Below, piece after piece: positions 44,308 through 53,350 of a DNA stretch of 64,000 nt. The notes beneath the pieces are model-generated. The model was given only the letters and a program-made list of their open reading frames with translations, was not told the origin of the DNA and ran no database searches. The position numbers and the translations under genes are program-made. Source of the stretch: Thermodesulforhabdaceae bacterium (GTDB lineage Bacteria > Desulfobacterota > Syntrophobacteria > Syntrophobacterales > Thermodesulforhabdaceae); NCBI GenBank assembly GCA_037482015.1, contig JBBFKT010000001.1, positions 401,854 to 465,853 of the forward strand. Reading direction: 5' to 3'. Each line of letters starts with the position of its first letter. The first letter of the stretch is position 1.

Positions 44308-45366
44308 CTAAAAGTTTATTTCGTAAATAGGCTCAGGTCCTGGCTTAGCAAATAGAAACCCCTGCATGATGTTGACCCCGATCTCGCTTAGAGTTTCCGC
44401 TTCTTCCTTTCTTTCCACTCCTTCAGCTATTACTTCGATTCCGTTTTTCTCTGCCACATCGACCATAGCTCTGACGACATCTCTTTTGAGAGATTTCCTG
44501 TCAAGGTCCTCAATGAGATCTCTACCTATTTTTATGAAATTAGGATAAAGTTTTATGAAAACATCAAGAGAACTATACCCTGTCCCGATGTCGTCTAAAG
44601 CCACTCTGAAGCCGTGTTGCATATAAAAGTCTAAAATTCGTTTTAAGTGCTTTATGTCTTTAACCTTCTCCGTTTCAACTATCTCAAAGATTAGGTTCTG
44701 AGGATCCATATTTAGCTGATTAGCCAATTTAACTGTAGTTTGTAGGCAAAACACAGGATCATAAATTACTGTAGGTAGGAAATTTACAAAGATATTGAAT
44801 CCCTTCGTTATTTTGGTTCTGGCAGCTTTAATAGCGTTTTCTCTGCAAGTTCTATCCAGGTAAAATAAAGTGTCTGTTTGGCGGGCGGCCTCAAATAAAA
44901 AAGCAGGACTTACAATTTCACCGTTTTCATTAACACCTCTGATCAAGCACTCAAAGCCGAACACTTCTCTTTCTTTGAAGTTAACAATAGGATGAAAGTA
45001 AACCTTAAACCGGTTGTCTTTTAGCATGGATAAATATTCGGAATGGGTAAGCGTAGAAACGAAGTATTTCAAAGGCTTAAGACAAGATATTAAGGAGCTA
45101 ATAGATAGTTCACCGCTCGAATAACAAACTTTTATTCCTTCCTGTTCAACCTCTGACAAATCTGTTAGTAGGTTGACTAATTCAGTAAAGTTCCGGTTTG
45201 GAACGGTAAAAAGGGTTTCTTCCACCTGAAGGTTTATTTTGGCTTTTCTTAGTTTGTCTAATAACTTTTGAGCTAGAAAGTCGATTTCTGTGAAGAGATA
45301 TATAGTGACGGGCATTTCTGGAAGCTCGGGTAACATCCCACACTTTGGACAATTCCTGTTCTCCAT
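44308..45366 (-). CDS. EAL-domain cyclic di-GMP phosphodiesterase
   Basis: About 352 residues. A short N-terminal domain begins MENRNCPKCG, and the EAL domain (about 115-350) keeps the residues needed for catalysis: Glu in FECLIRG (the EAL box reads ECL), Asn in NFLP, Glu in FEIVETEK, the DD pair in LDDIGTGYSSLD, Lys in FIKIGRDL and Glu in AEGVE. It should linearise cyclic di-GMP. No GGDEF domain is fused. The frame is open to 45408, but GGGAGGT lies 5 nt before ATG 45366. Confidence 0.92.
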   Translation of the reverse strand: MENRNCPKCGMLPELPEMPVTIYLFTEIDFLAQKLLDKLRKAKINLQVEETLFTVPNRNFTELVNLLTDLSEVEQEGIKVCYSSGELSISSLISCLKPLKYFVSTLTHSEYLSMLKDNRFKVYFHPIVNFKEREVFGFECLIRGVNENGEIVSPAFLFEAARQTDTLFYLDRTCRENAIKAARTKITKGFNIFVNFLPTVIYDPVFCLQTTVKLANQLNMDPQNLIFEIVETEKVKDIKHLKRILDFYMQHGFRVALDDIGTGYSSLDVFIKLYPNFIKIGRDLIEDLDRKSLKRDVVRAMVDVAEKNGIEVIAEGVERKEEAETLSEIGVNIMQGFLFAKPGPEPIYEINF

Positions 45367-45479
45367 GATTACCTCCCATGTTGGGGTTTTTTTCTGATTT
45401 TTTCGCATTCAGGCTTGCCCCCTTTTTACTATGATCCCCTTATGCATCCAAAGTCAAAATTTTAATCTTTTTTATCATG

Positions 45480-46946
45480 TTAGCAAAACTTCCGGTACAG
45501 ATTTAGACATCCTAGCGAAATACCCATAAAACCCTGTCCCGCAAAAGCATTATCACCGAGAAGATAAAGCCCCGGAAACGGCGTAAAGTTGTTTGGAATC
45601 TTCCAGAAGGGAGTATCTATGGTTAAGGAGAAGCCACCAAGCGAAAATCTTCTTGTAAATTTTTTGAAAGTAAGAGGGGTTGCTGAGAAATGATAGTAGA
45701 TATCCCCCTCTTTCAAATCCAGGCGACTTTGTATGATGTTTACTAACGCTTTTTCAAGCTTCTTTTTGGCGATTTTCAATCCAGATTGACTCAAGTTTAA
45801 CCATAGTTTTAGTGGGGTGTGGGTCGAAGCAGTGAAGGTTACGTAATCGCCGGGCTGATCCAAGAAGGAAAGATGAACATAACCGGAAGTGCCAGGAAGA
45901 ATATCTTTTTTAATGACAAATAGATGATGTCTTGCTTTAAGATTATCGATAATTTTTTTCTTTGCCTTGCCATAAACCACTAAGGCTGAAAAAGGACTTA
46001 ATATCTGGGAAAACCTGCTGAAATATTTTAATAAATCTGAATTGTTGCGAAATAAATTGAGCTCCTCCAAGAACGGAATGGCAAGAAGCACCTCTTCGGA
46101 AAAGATTTTTCCTTCGGAAGTTTGAAGTAAGTAGCCCCCGCTGATTTTCCTTATACTTTCTACTGGACACTTTAGCCTAACTTCAAGTCCTTTTGCTAGA
46201 TAGTTTAAGAAGCCTCCAATTCCATTTTCGGTTTCAACTATACCGGTAAAGTTATATCCCAGGGCTAGTATGAAGGCCAAACTTGAAGCTTTTTCAAGTG
46301 GCGTTTGAGCAACTATGAAGTTCTGCGCCCTGAAAAATTCTAAAAACTCCTCTGGCAGTTTAGTGTAAAAGCTTCGAATTAATGATAGAGCCGGTTTTTT
46401 TGCAAGAGGAAGGTATTTTAACAATCGTGAATTATAAGAGTTAAGGACTGATTTAATTGTGCTAAGAAAACCACCATTAAGGGGAAAATAAAACGGGGTA
46501 GTTAAGACGTCCCGAGTTGTTCTGTATACGAAATTGAAAAATTTTTCGTTTTCTTTACTGGGGACGGCCTTATTAATCTCTTCCAGGGTGATACCAGGAT
46601 TAGAATGAATTGCTATTTTCTTGCCGTTTAACAAATGAACTTCGCAGACAGGATCTAAATAGGAAAACCTGGTTTTGAATTTTCCATCACTGTTTATAAT
46701 TCTGAATAGCCTTTCCATGGGGTATTCTGACGAAAAGCCCGGCAATGTGGTAGCACCGGCGTTATACAAAAGTCCTCTGTGTTCGAAAGTAGATGCGCAT
46801 CCGCCGAGCTTTTCTCCTGCCTCAAGTATGGTTATATCGTAACCCAAGCTTTTAAACAAAATAGCGCCGAAAATACCCCCAATTCCACCGCCAACAACAA
46901 TTAATTGCTTGTTGATTTTGGTTATTCCTTTTCCCATAAGTAGCAT
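45480..46946 (-). CDS. FAD-dependent phytoene desaturase-like oxidoreductase
   Basis: 488 residues. The N-terminal dinucleotide fold is clear: QLIVVGGGIGGIFGAILFKSLGYDITILEAGEK ends in the acidic residue that binds FAD ribose, followed by LGGCAST. The C-terminal LLGDNAFAGQGFMGISLG is the second FAD contact. This is the CrtI/carotene isomerase-like or general NAD(P)/FAD amine-oxidase-like family. No carotenoid genes surround it, so the substrate is unknown. The exact start is unsure (46946 or 46937; no convincing Shine-Dalgarno). It is divergent from mog. Confidence 0.82.
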   Translation of the reverse strand: MLLMGKGITKINKQLIVVGGGIGGIFGAILFKSLGYDITILEAGEKLGGCASTFEHRGLLYNAGATTLPGFSSEYPMERLFRIINSDGKFKTRFSYLDPVCEVHLLNGKKIAIHSNPGITLEEINKAVPSKENEKFFNFVYRTTRDVLTTPFYFPLNGGFLSTIKSVLNSYNSRLLKYLPLAKKPALSLIRSFYTKLPEEFLEFFRAQNFIVAQTPLEKASSLAFILALGYNFTGIVETENGIGGFLNYLAKGLEVRLKCPVESIRKISGGYLLQTSEGKIFSEEVLLAIPFLEELNLFRNNSDLLKYFSRFSQILSPFSALVVYGKAKKKIIDNLKARHHLFVIKKDILPGTSGYVHLSFLDQPGDYVTFTASTHTPLKLWLNLSQSGLKIAKKKLEKALVNIIQSRLDLKEGDIYYHFSATPLTFKKFTRRFSLGGFSLTIDTPFWKIPNNFTPFPGLYLLGDNAFAGQGFMGISLGCLNLYRKFC

Positions 46947-47047
46947 ACAGACTTAGGGAGCCTTGTGTATTCTCAAAAATTCACCAGGAAGTGGATATAA
47001 ATTCCCTTTTCATAAATCAATAAGCCTGCCTTTTTCTTAAAAGGTTG

Positions 47048-47065
47048 AAAAGCCTGCAGGCTTTT
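47048..47065. repeat. 18 bp perfect palindrome in divergent intergenic region
   Basis: AAAAGCCTGCAGGCTTTT is perfectly self-complementary, between the FAD oxidoreductase (minus) and mog (plus), 99 nt before the mog ATG. A related half, AAGCCTGCCTTTTT, lies about 25 nt upstream. It could be an operator for a dimeric regulator or a hairpin; no other copy was noticed in the window. Confidence 0.45.
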
Positions 47066-47163
47066 ATTAAATAAAAAACTGCAAAAAAGGAATATTTTTG
47101 CTTCTACAGAACCTGTTAGTCTTAACGGCTTATAGGATATTAGCATTCAAGAGAGGAAAGAAA

Positions 47164-47664
47164 ATGTGGAAAGCAGCCGTTGTAACCGTTAGTGATCGAT
47201 GTTTTGCCGGATTCAGGGATGATCTTACAGGATATAGACTCCGTGAAGTGCTTGCGCAGGAAGGGTATGATGTTGTTGATGTAAAAATTGTTCCTGATGA
47301 GATCGATAAGATTGCTGAAATCCTGCAGTTTTTGTGCGATGTTGTGCATTGTGATCTTGTGGTAACAAATGGTGGGACCGGTGTAAGCCCAAGGGATGTA
47401 ACTCCTGAGGCTACAAAAAAGGTGATTGACCGTGAAGTTCCGGGAATGGCAGAGGCTATGAGATACGAAAGCCTTAAGAAAACCCCCAATGCTATGCTTT
47501 CTCGCGCAGTGGTGGGGATAAGGGGACAAAGCCTCATCATTAATCTTCCGGGAAGTCCAGGGGGAGCTTTGGAAAATTTTACGGCCATCAAAGCCGCTAT
47601 TCCTCACGCTCTTGAAAAAATCCACGGCGATCCATCAGAATGCGCTTCTTTAAAAAATAAATAG
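47164..47664 (+). CDS. mog: MogA/MoaB-family molybdopterin adenylyltransferase
   Basis: 166 residues. It activates molybdopterin by adenylation before metal insertion. Family motifs are VTVSDRCFAGFRDDLTGYRLREVL, VTNGGTGVSPRDVTPEAT and RAVVGIRGQSLIINLPGSPGGALENF. The frame is open to 47098, but ATG 47164 with GAGAGGAAAG upstream begins exactly at the conserved MWKAAVVTVSD. No other Mo-cofactor gene is adjacent. A cofactor of this type would serve Mo/W enzymes common in anaerobes. Confidence 0.92.
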   Translation: MWKAAVVTVSDRCFAGFRDDLTGYRLREVLAQEGYDVVDVKIVPDEIDKIAEILQFLCDVVHCDLVVTNGGTGVSPRDVTPEATKKVIDREVPGMAEAMRYESLKKTPNAMLSRAVVGIRGQSLIINLPGSPGGALENFTAIKAAIPHALEKIHGDPSECASLKNK

Positions 47665-47677
47665 GGGCAATAGCCCC
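47664..47677. terminator. Small hairpin between convergent genes
   Basis: GGGGC-AATA-GCCCC immediately at the mog stop codon. A 5 bp perfect stem with a tetraloop, without a T run; possibly a weak bidirectional terminator. Confidence 0.3.
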
Positions 47678-47709
47678 CTTGTATAAACCATCACTGGGAT
47701 CATAAGTTC

Positions 47710-48129
47710 TTAGCTTTGTTGGGATGTTTCCTCCTCGGATTTTAAATCCGGCAAAGCTTTTATGAGAGCGTCGGTTTGCTTTTTGATTTGTAACTTCTGA
47801 AGCTCAAAGTGTCTTTCCAGGTCTTCTCTAAGTCGATCGAAATGTTGCACATTGGCTTCAGTAAGACGAAGCATCTCTATCTTCTCTTTAATTGATGGGG
47901 TTTCCATCCAATCGGTTTTCCCTTCTTTTATAGAAATGGTGTAAACTTCATTTCCGAATTCCTTTAACATCCTATCTAGCTTTCTTTTAGCAAGGCTCTT
48001 GTGAAGGGCATAGCGACGGCTTTTTATAACTTTCCATGTCCATTTCAAGAATATCTGACCATATTCTCTAGCGTAAATGATGAGCTTTTTTGCAAATCTC
48101 TGAAGAGTGTTGGGCAAGTTATCCATCAT
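47710..48129 (-). CDS. Uncharacterised charged helical protein
   Basis: 139 residues, predominantly helical and rich in Lys/Arg and Glu; the second half (about 85-130) has heptad-like spacing (LTEANVQHFDRLREDLERHFELQKLQIKKQ), suggesting a coiled coil. No signal peptide or recognised domain. ATG 48129 has GGAGG 8 nt upstream and overlaps the end of the Mut7-C gene by 11 nt, so it is translationally coupled to it. Function unknown. Confidence 0.6.
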   Translation of the reverse strand: MMDNLPNTLQRFAKKLIIYAREYGQIFLKWTWKVIKSRRYALHKSLAKRKLDRMLKEFGNEVYTISIKEGKTDWMETPSIKEKIEMLRLTEANVQHFDRLREDLERHFELQKLQIKKQTDALIKALPDLKSEEETSQQS

Positions 48130-48628
48130 GATCAATTCCTCCTTTTTTGGTTATTTCTATATTCAGCCAATTTTTGATATGATCATACATACGAGATACA
48201 TGAGTTCCCTGCCAGTAAATCTTTCCACAGGACGGGCAAGTGAAGAATTCTCGGACCGTATTCCAGACATACTCCGGCACCTTTCCATGAGCATACTCTC
48301 TCGAGCATTCACTGAGTTCCTGGTTGCAATAGACACATCTTGCCAGAAAAAGATCGGGATCGTATCCAAGGTTGAGTATGGAAAAGAGTTCTCTTAACTG
48401 CTCGTCCGTATTATTTGCTGTAAGGCATACTACTCCTTTTATTTTATGCCACTTTCGCGCTCGAGTTATCACTGTGCGCCCATCCCTGACATGACTTTTT
48501 ATTTGATCCGGGGTCTTAAGTGGTGCCACAATAGTATCCCATCCCATTATTCTTAACCACTTTGCCATCTTGCCCAGCATGGTGTCCACAACAAAACGAT
48601 ATTTGCTCTCGTCCTGTCTTGTTTCCAT
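48119..48628 (-). CDS. Mut7-C RNase-domain protein
   Basis: 169 residues. The PIN-like N-terminal part (FVVDTMLGKMAKWLRIMGWDT, GRTVITRARKW) and the C-terminal zinc ribbon (CVYCN...CPSCGKIYWQGTH) match the Mut7-C family (formerly DUF82), predicted RNases. The acidic residue of VVDTMLG is the likely metal ligand. It starts 2 nt after the LolB-like lipoprotein stop and overlaps the next gene. Confidence 0.85.
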   Translation of the reverse strand: METRQDESKYRFVVDTMLGKMAKWLRIMGWDTIVAPLKTPDQIKSHVRDGRTVITRARKWHKIKGVVCLTANNTDEQLRELFSILNLGYDPDLFLARCVYCNQELSECSREYAHGKVPEYVWNTVREFFTCPSCGKIYWQGTHVSRMYDHIKNWLNIEITKKGGIDHDG

Positions 48629-48630
48629 CT

Positions 48631-49341
48631 TTATAATTCAATAATTGATGTTTCCTGGGGATATGAAACTTCAAACCTGCTGTTAGGAATTAAATCTCGC
48701 TTGTTAATCTTTTGCAATTCAAGATTAATATCAAGATCTGACGTGTGAATATGGATCGTTTTTGGTAAATTTTCGGCGGGAGATAAAGAAAAGGGTGGAG
48801 AATAGTCAATTTGCCAGATTCGATCGATTTGTTTAATTTTAAGACCCTCAAGGTCCAATCCCTGGCTTTTTGTAGATAAAACTCTAAAAGATCGTCCAGG
48901 TTGATTTGATATACAACCTGTTACCACAGGCAAAACATCTATAATTCGACCCTCAATACCAGCAAGTTTTTCAAGCAAGTTGCCGACATTAGATGCTTTG
49001 TATAATGTTTTTTTAGCGGGAATCCATATAGTTGCTTCTTTTGGTTTTACAACAATGACGGCTATAGTATTTCCCCAAAGTGATATGAGATCAAGTCTTA
49101 GGAACTCATGATTTTGATAATATAATAATATATAACGGTTAGGGTCACGGGGAGCATTAACCTTAAGAGAGAATTGAGCTTCAAAGCTTTGCCAGTAAGC
49201 ACACCTCTTTTCTATAACATCGCTGGCTCTGTAGAAAAAATCATCAGTCTTTTCTTTCGAGCGAAATGTTGCGCATCCTACTTCCAGAATTATGCACAAA
49301 ATCAATATAATTGCATTTCGAATTTTAATTTGTTTCAACAT
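48631..49341 (-). CDS. LolB-like outer-membrane lipoprotein
   Basis: 236 residues. A lipoprotein signal peptide with lipobox LEVGC (Cys 23) is followed by a beta-rich domain (FEAQFSLKVNAPRDPNRYILLYYQNHEFLRLDLI in the strands) reminiscent of LolB or DUF4292 outer-membrane acceptors of lipoproteins. Similarity is at the level of pattern only. It overlaps the TPR lipoprotein gene by 17 nt, suggesting they act together in the envelope. The lolC-lolD transporter genes lie at the end of this window. Confidence 0.72.
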   Translation of the reverse strand: MLKQIKIRNAIILILCIILEVGCATFRSKEKTDDFFYRASDVIEKRCAYWQSFEAQFSLKVNAPRDPNRYILLYYQNHEFLRLDLISLWGNTIAVIVVKPKEATIWIPAKKTLYKASNVGNLLEKLAGIEGRIIDVLPVVTGCISNQPGRSFRVLSTKSQGLDLEGLKIKQIDRIWQIDYSPPFSLSPAENLPKTIHIHTSDLDINLELQKINKRDLIPNSRFEVSYPQETSIIEL

Positions 49342-51034
49342 TGCCTATAAGCTCTCGTATCTTTTTTTCAACTTCCGCAGCCTTGTCATGACCTAAATCA
49401 ATAGCACGTTGGTATAATTCAAGCGCCTTTTTCCTCATTCCTAAAGCCCTGTATATATCGCCAGCGTGATCGGCGATAATTGGATCATCTGGAGCGAATT
49501 TAAGAGCTTTTTCCATATATTCCAGAGCTTTTCGATATTTTCCCATTTTGTAATAAACCCACGCCATACTATCTAGAATGTATCCATCCTGGGGCGATTT
49601 CTCCAAAGCCTTCTTTATATATCGTTCCGCTTCATCAAGCATTATACCCTGTTCAGCATAGGTATAGCCTACATAGTTTAGTGCTTCAGGGCTTTCCGGA
49701 TCAATAATTAAAATGTTTTTCATAACCTGCAGGGCTTCGTCTTTTTTACCCATTTTGTCTAGCACTACCCCTTTTCGATACATGAAGTCCGTGTCTTTTG
49801 GAAACCTGGCCACCCCTTCTTTGAACACCCGTAAGGCTTCATCTAACTGCCCGTTGTCCTCATAAACCATTCCAAGATACAGGTGAAATTCAGGAATATC
49901 AGGGTATGTTGCTATGGCTTCTTTGAGAATATTTACAGCTGAAGTGTAGTCTTTCTTTTTCACAAAGAGCAAAGCGAGCCTGACTTGAGAAAGCTTCCAG
50001 AGCGAACTTTCCCGAGAAATTAGACGATAATTAACAATAGCCTGGTCAATGTTTCCTTCCTCTTCGTATGTAGTGGCCAGGTAAAATAATGCTTGGTCGT
50101 ATTTGGGCTCTTCTTTAAGAAGTTGAGAAAAATCTTCTATAGCTTTTTGATAACTTTTTTGCTTTAGGTGGATTATTCCTATTTTGAGCCTATTTTGAAG
50201 ATCTTTTTTGTTGAGAGAAGAAAGCTTTTCAAAGAGTTTCAAAGCTTCATTGAGTTTGCCCTGTCTCATGTAAAAGTTACCGGCACGCTCAATTACTTCC
50301 GGGTTTTCAGGATCGATAAGAATCATCTTCTTATACATATCATCAGCTTTTTTATAGGAATTTCGAAGTTCGTAAAGGTAAGCCAAATCACTCATGGCTT
50401 CCAGAAAGAATGGGTCTATATCGAGAGCTTTTTTGTAGGTAAGCTCGGCGTAGTCGTAATATTTCATTTCAAGGAATATTCTGGCTTTATAGTAATAGGC
50501 CAAGGGATTGTCAGGAAGAAGTTCTGTTAGTCTATCAAGAGTTGTGACGGCTTTGCCGAAATCTCCCACTTGAGCATAAAGAGTTCCCAAAAGGAGGTAA
50601 ATTTCCGGGGCATCGGGGTAATAGGTGAGAGCTTTCTCGAATACATCGATTGCCTGGCTTTTTTGGTTCGTGCTGGCATATAGCCTACCAAGAAGAACCA
50701 GGATTTCTTGATTGGCTGGATCGATTTTGTAGGCTTTTTCCATGTAGGTTAGAGCTTTATCATATTGACCTTGACGGACGTAGAGAAAAGCGAGTTCGCT
50801 CAAAATGGTCACCGATTGGGGATCCCCTTTGAGAGCTTCTTCGTAGGCCGCAATAGCTTCGGCTATCTTGTCTTCACCAAGAAGCTTTTGAGCTTTCAAG
50901 TAAGCGTAGTAGAAAGGAGCTGAGGTAAAAGTTGGTGGCTGTTTGGTGTTGGTTTCTCTGGAAGATGTTTGTAAAGTGGAGCAGGACCATAGAAATAACA
51001 AACAAAGAAAGACTGCAATAAAAGGTTTTTTCAT
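49325..51034 (-). CDS. TPR-repeat lipoprotein
   Basis: 569 residues. Signal peptide with lipobox FLWSC (Cys 18), then about a dozen tetratricopeptide repeats covering nearly the whole chain (typical unit: AEAIAAYEEALKGDPQS, TILSELAFLYVRQGQYDKAL). Such proteins scaffold envelope or secretion complexes; type IV pilus assembly and outer-membrane biogenesis are two possible settings, but no pilus gene is adjacent. It is translated just before the LolB-like lipoprotein with overlap. The 278 nt upstream contain a TATAAT-like box (about 51097) but no clear -35. Confidence 0.88.
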   Translation of the reverse strand: MKKPFIAVFLCLLFLWSCSTLQTSSRETNTKQPPTFTSAPFYYAYLKAQKLLGEDKIAEAIAAYEEALKGDPQSVTILSELAFLYVRQGQYDKALTYMEKAYKIDPANQEILVLLGRLYASTNQKSQAIDVFEKALTYYPDAPEIYLLLGTLYAQVGDFGKAVTTLDRLTELLPDNPLAYYYKARIFLEMKYYDYAELTYKKALDIDPFFLEAMSDLAYLYELRNSYKKADDMYKKMILIDPENPEVIERAGNFYMRQGKLNEALKLFEKLSSLNKKDLQNRLKIGIIHLKQKSYQKAIEDFSQLLKEEPKYDQALFYLATTYEEEGNIDQAIVNYRLISRESSLWKLSQVRLALLFVKKKDYTSAVNILKEAIATYPDIPEFHLYLGMVYEDNGQLDEALRVFKEGVARFPKDTDFMYRKGVVLDKMGKKDEALQVMKNILIIDPESPEALNYVGYTYAEQGIMLDEAERYIKKALEKSPQDGYILDSMAWVYYKMGKYRKALEYMEKALKFAPDDPIIADHAGDIYRALGMRKKALELYQRAIDLGHDKAAEVEKKIRELIGNVETN

Positions 51035-51312
51035 CCTTAACCATCCTCCGACGGCCTGTGACTTTATCTCCTGAACGGAGACTTTTTCTCTAAATTATAA
51101 TACTCTTTTTTATTAACCTGGTAGCCTGTTGATAGCGGATTTTAGCAGGACACGGGAGCTAAGAATCCCGATTAAAAAGACAGACAACCTTGAAAAATTG
51201 CTTGCAGATATCCCAATGCCCCGCCCCTTCTACTCCTCGCCGTCAAGTGCTCTTATACCACTAGGGTGACCAAAATCAACAACTTAGATTTGAATTTTTT
51301 AAGCCAGCAGCA

Positions 51313-52626
51313 TCAGTCTTTCGCAAAGGAATCTGCCATGTAAGCGATTCTTAACGGAGGATTAAGATAGACGAAGACTTCCTGAGGTAGAGATGACGGA
51401 TGGATAGTTTGTTCAATGTCTAAAGATGGTTCCTCTTCCAGAGAGATTACCGGGGCTTTAGATGGGGGGACGTCCGGATTATATAACATTACGAGTGGTT
51501 TGTGGGGTTGATTTGGCGACTTGGAAACTACAATACCTACGGAACCGCTGGATAGCTTTACAATGGTTCCAGGAGGATATACACCAAGTATTCTTATAAA
51601 AAGTTCCATTAGTCTTTTATCAAGTTTTTCATTAAGCTTTTTATACATAAATGCCAGAGCGTGATATGGGGTCATGGCTTTTTCTAAGACCGGCGGATTG
51701 CAGAGGTTATCGTAAATATTAACTATGCTTACTATCCTGGTTGCAATTCCGATTTTATCGCCTCTTAGTCCCTTTGGATAGCCTTTGCCATCCAGAGTTT
51801 CGTGATGTTCTCCTATTATTTGCTTTGGTTCTTCTGGAAAGGATGAAATCTTGGAAACAATTTCTAGTCCGAATTGAGGATGTAGCTGTAAAAAGGACTT
51901 CTCTGATTTTGTGAGTGGCTGAGTTTTTAGAATGAGAGTTTTGGGAATTTTTAGTTTTCCTATGTCATGAAACAGGGCACCCAGCCCTATGGTAAAAATA
52001 TCCTCCGGTGGTAAATTCTCAGCTCGAGCAAGAAGAAGACTTAAAATACAAGTGTTCAAAGCATGATGGAATACTTCTTCTTGTTTTTTCTTCGCATTTA
52101 TAAGGAAAAGCATTGTGCTAGGGTCATTAATCAGTGTATCCACCATTTTTCTCATCATGTTTTGAGCGTCTTTAAGGGATTCTTCAGAAAAGAAAAGCAA
52201 ACCGTTAAGAAGGGTCTTAACTTGGCTAATAGTCTGCTCATAGGCTTTTTCGCATTTTTGGTATTTTATGAGATAAAGTTTAGCAGAGGAAATCTTTTCC
52301 TGATCTTGATCTTCTACAAAGTGATGCGAATGAGATGGCGACGATGGTGATGGTATCTCTGGTAGATGAACCTCCTTAGTGTGCATGTCTTTTTCATTGA
52401 ACACTTTTAGATCGTTTTTTTTATGAGCCTCTGAGCTTAACACGAAAACAAATGGAATATCGAGAGCTTTGATTTTTTCTATCTGAGAGTCTTCCTTGAT
52501 TACAAACCTGGAACGCCAGAAAGGATGTCGAAACCAAGGCAAAGGAATTTCTACCAACATCCCTTTTTTAAGCTGACCGGGATTTACTCGACGACGTACT
52601 AATTTTTTATCACGTCTAAATATCAT
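51313..52626 (-). CDS. HD-GYP cyclic di-GMP phosphodiesterase
   Basis: 437 residues. An N-terminal DUF3391-like segment (VNPGQLKKGMLVEIPLPW, about 12-60), a linker, and a complete HD-GYP domain (about 170-340): the early His in HHALNTCIL, HDIGK, HPQFGLEIV, EHHETLDGKGYPKGL with the GYP signature, and DNLCNPP. It should degrade cyclic di-GMP. Its stop overlaps nothing, but its start overlaps the pyrF stop by 4 nt, an unexpected pairing with pyrimidine synthesis. Confidence 0.94.
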   Translation of the reverse strand: MIFRRDKKLVRRRVNPGQLKKGMLVEIPLPWFRHPFWRSRFVIKEDSQIEKIKALDIPFVFVLSSEAHKKNDLKVFNEKDMHTKEVHLPEIPSPSSPSHSHHFVEDQDQEKISSAKLYLIKYQKCEKAYEQTISQVKTLLNGLLFFSEESLKDAQNMMRKMVDTLINDPSTMLFLINAKKKQEEVFHHALNTCILSLLLARAENLPPEDIFTIGLGALFHDIGKLKIPKTLILKTQPLTKSEKSFLQLHPQFGLEIVSKISSFPEEPKQIIGEHHETLDGKGYPKGLRGDKIGIATRIVSIVNIYDNLCNPPVLEKAMTPYHALAFMYKKLNEKLDKRLMELFIRILGVYPPGTIVKLSSGSVGIVVSKSPNQPHKPLVMLYNPDVPPSKAPVISLEEEPSLDIEQTIHPSSLPQEVFVYLNPPLRIAYMADSFAKD

Positions 52627-53327
52627 TCCTTCATAGCGTCCTCTATTTCTTGCACAAGTTCTTTAACCACTTTTTTAGGATCGGGCGCTTTAAGTATTGG
52701 TCTTCCTACAACAATATAATCGGCTCCATTTTGAATTGCATCAAAAGCTGTAACGGTTCTTTTCTGATCATCTTTTTCTTCTGAAAATTTAGGTCTGATA
52801 CCAGGAGTCACAATTAAAAAATCTTTCCCACAGTTTCGACGTATAATCGGAGCTTCCTTGCCAGAAGCTATTACGCCAGCGCATCCGGTTTCTATTGCTA
52901 TCTTTGTTCTATCTATCACCGCTTTTTCAACGCTTTTTCCATGCTCGGCTTCAAAATCCCCCGGATCCATGCTGGTAAGAACAGTAACAGCTAATATGCC
53001 TGGTTTGCCTTGAGTGGCTTCAACTCCAGCCTTTAGGATTGAACGCTCAGCATGAAGTGTTGTTAAACTTACAGGATGCTGGGAAATAATTGATAAAGCC
53101 TGTATCACCGTGTTAGGAATATCATAAAGCTTCAAATCTAGAAAAACATTGAATCCTTTATCGCCCAACCAATCAACCATATAAAAATGACTTGCCATGA
53201 AGAGTTGAAGTCCGATTTTGAAAAATCGAACATATCCACCGAGCCGAGCCACAATGTTTAAAGCGTCTTCCTTTGTAGGCACATCTAAAGCCAGAATCAA
53301 TCTTTCTTCTGGTGGTATAGATTTCAT
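52623..53327 (-). CDS. pyrF: Orotidine 5'-phosphate decarboxylase
   Basis: 234 residues, the last step of UMP synthesis. Active-site signature FLDLKLYDIPNT (DxKxxD, about 59-70), LALDVPTKEDAL at the N-terminus and IVVGRPI at the phosphate site. Normal length. It lies 23 nt downstream of lpxB and overlaps the HD-GYP gene by 4 nt. Confidence 0.96.
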   Translation of the reverse strand: MKSIPPEERLILALDVPTKEDALNIVARLGGYVRFFKIGLQLFMASHFYMVDWLGDKGFNVFLDLKLYDIPNTVIQALSIISQHPVSLTTLHAERSILKAGVEATQGKPGILAVTVLTSMDPGDFEAEHGKSVEKAVIDRTKIAIETGCAGVIASGKEAPIIRRNCGKDFLIVTPGIRPKFSEEKDDQKRTVTAFDAIQNGADYIVVGRPILKAPDPKKVVKELVQEIEDAMKE

Positions 53328-53350
53328 AATAATAACCTCTTGATCTTATC

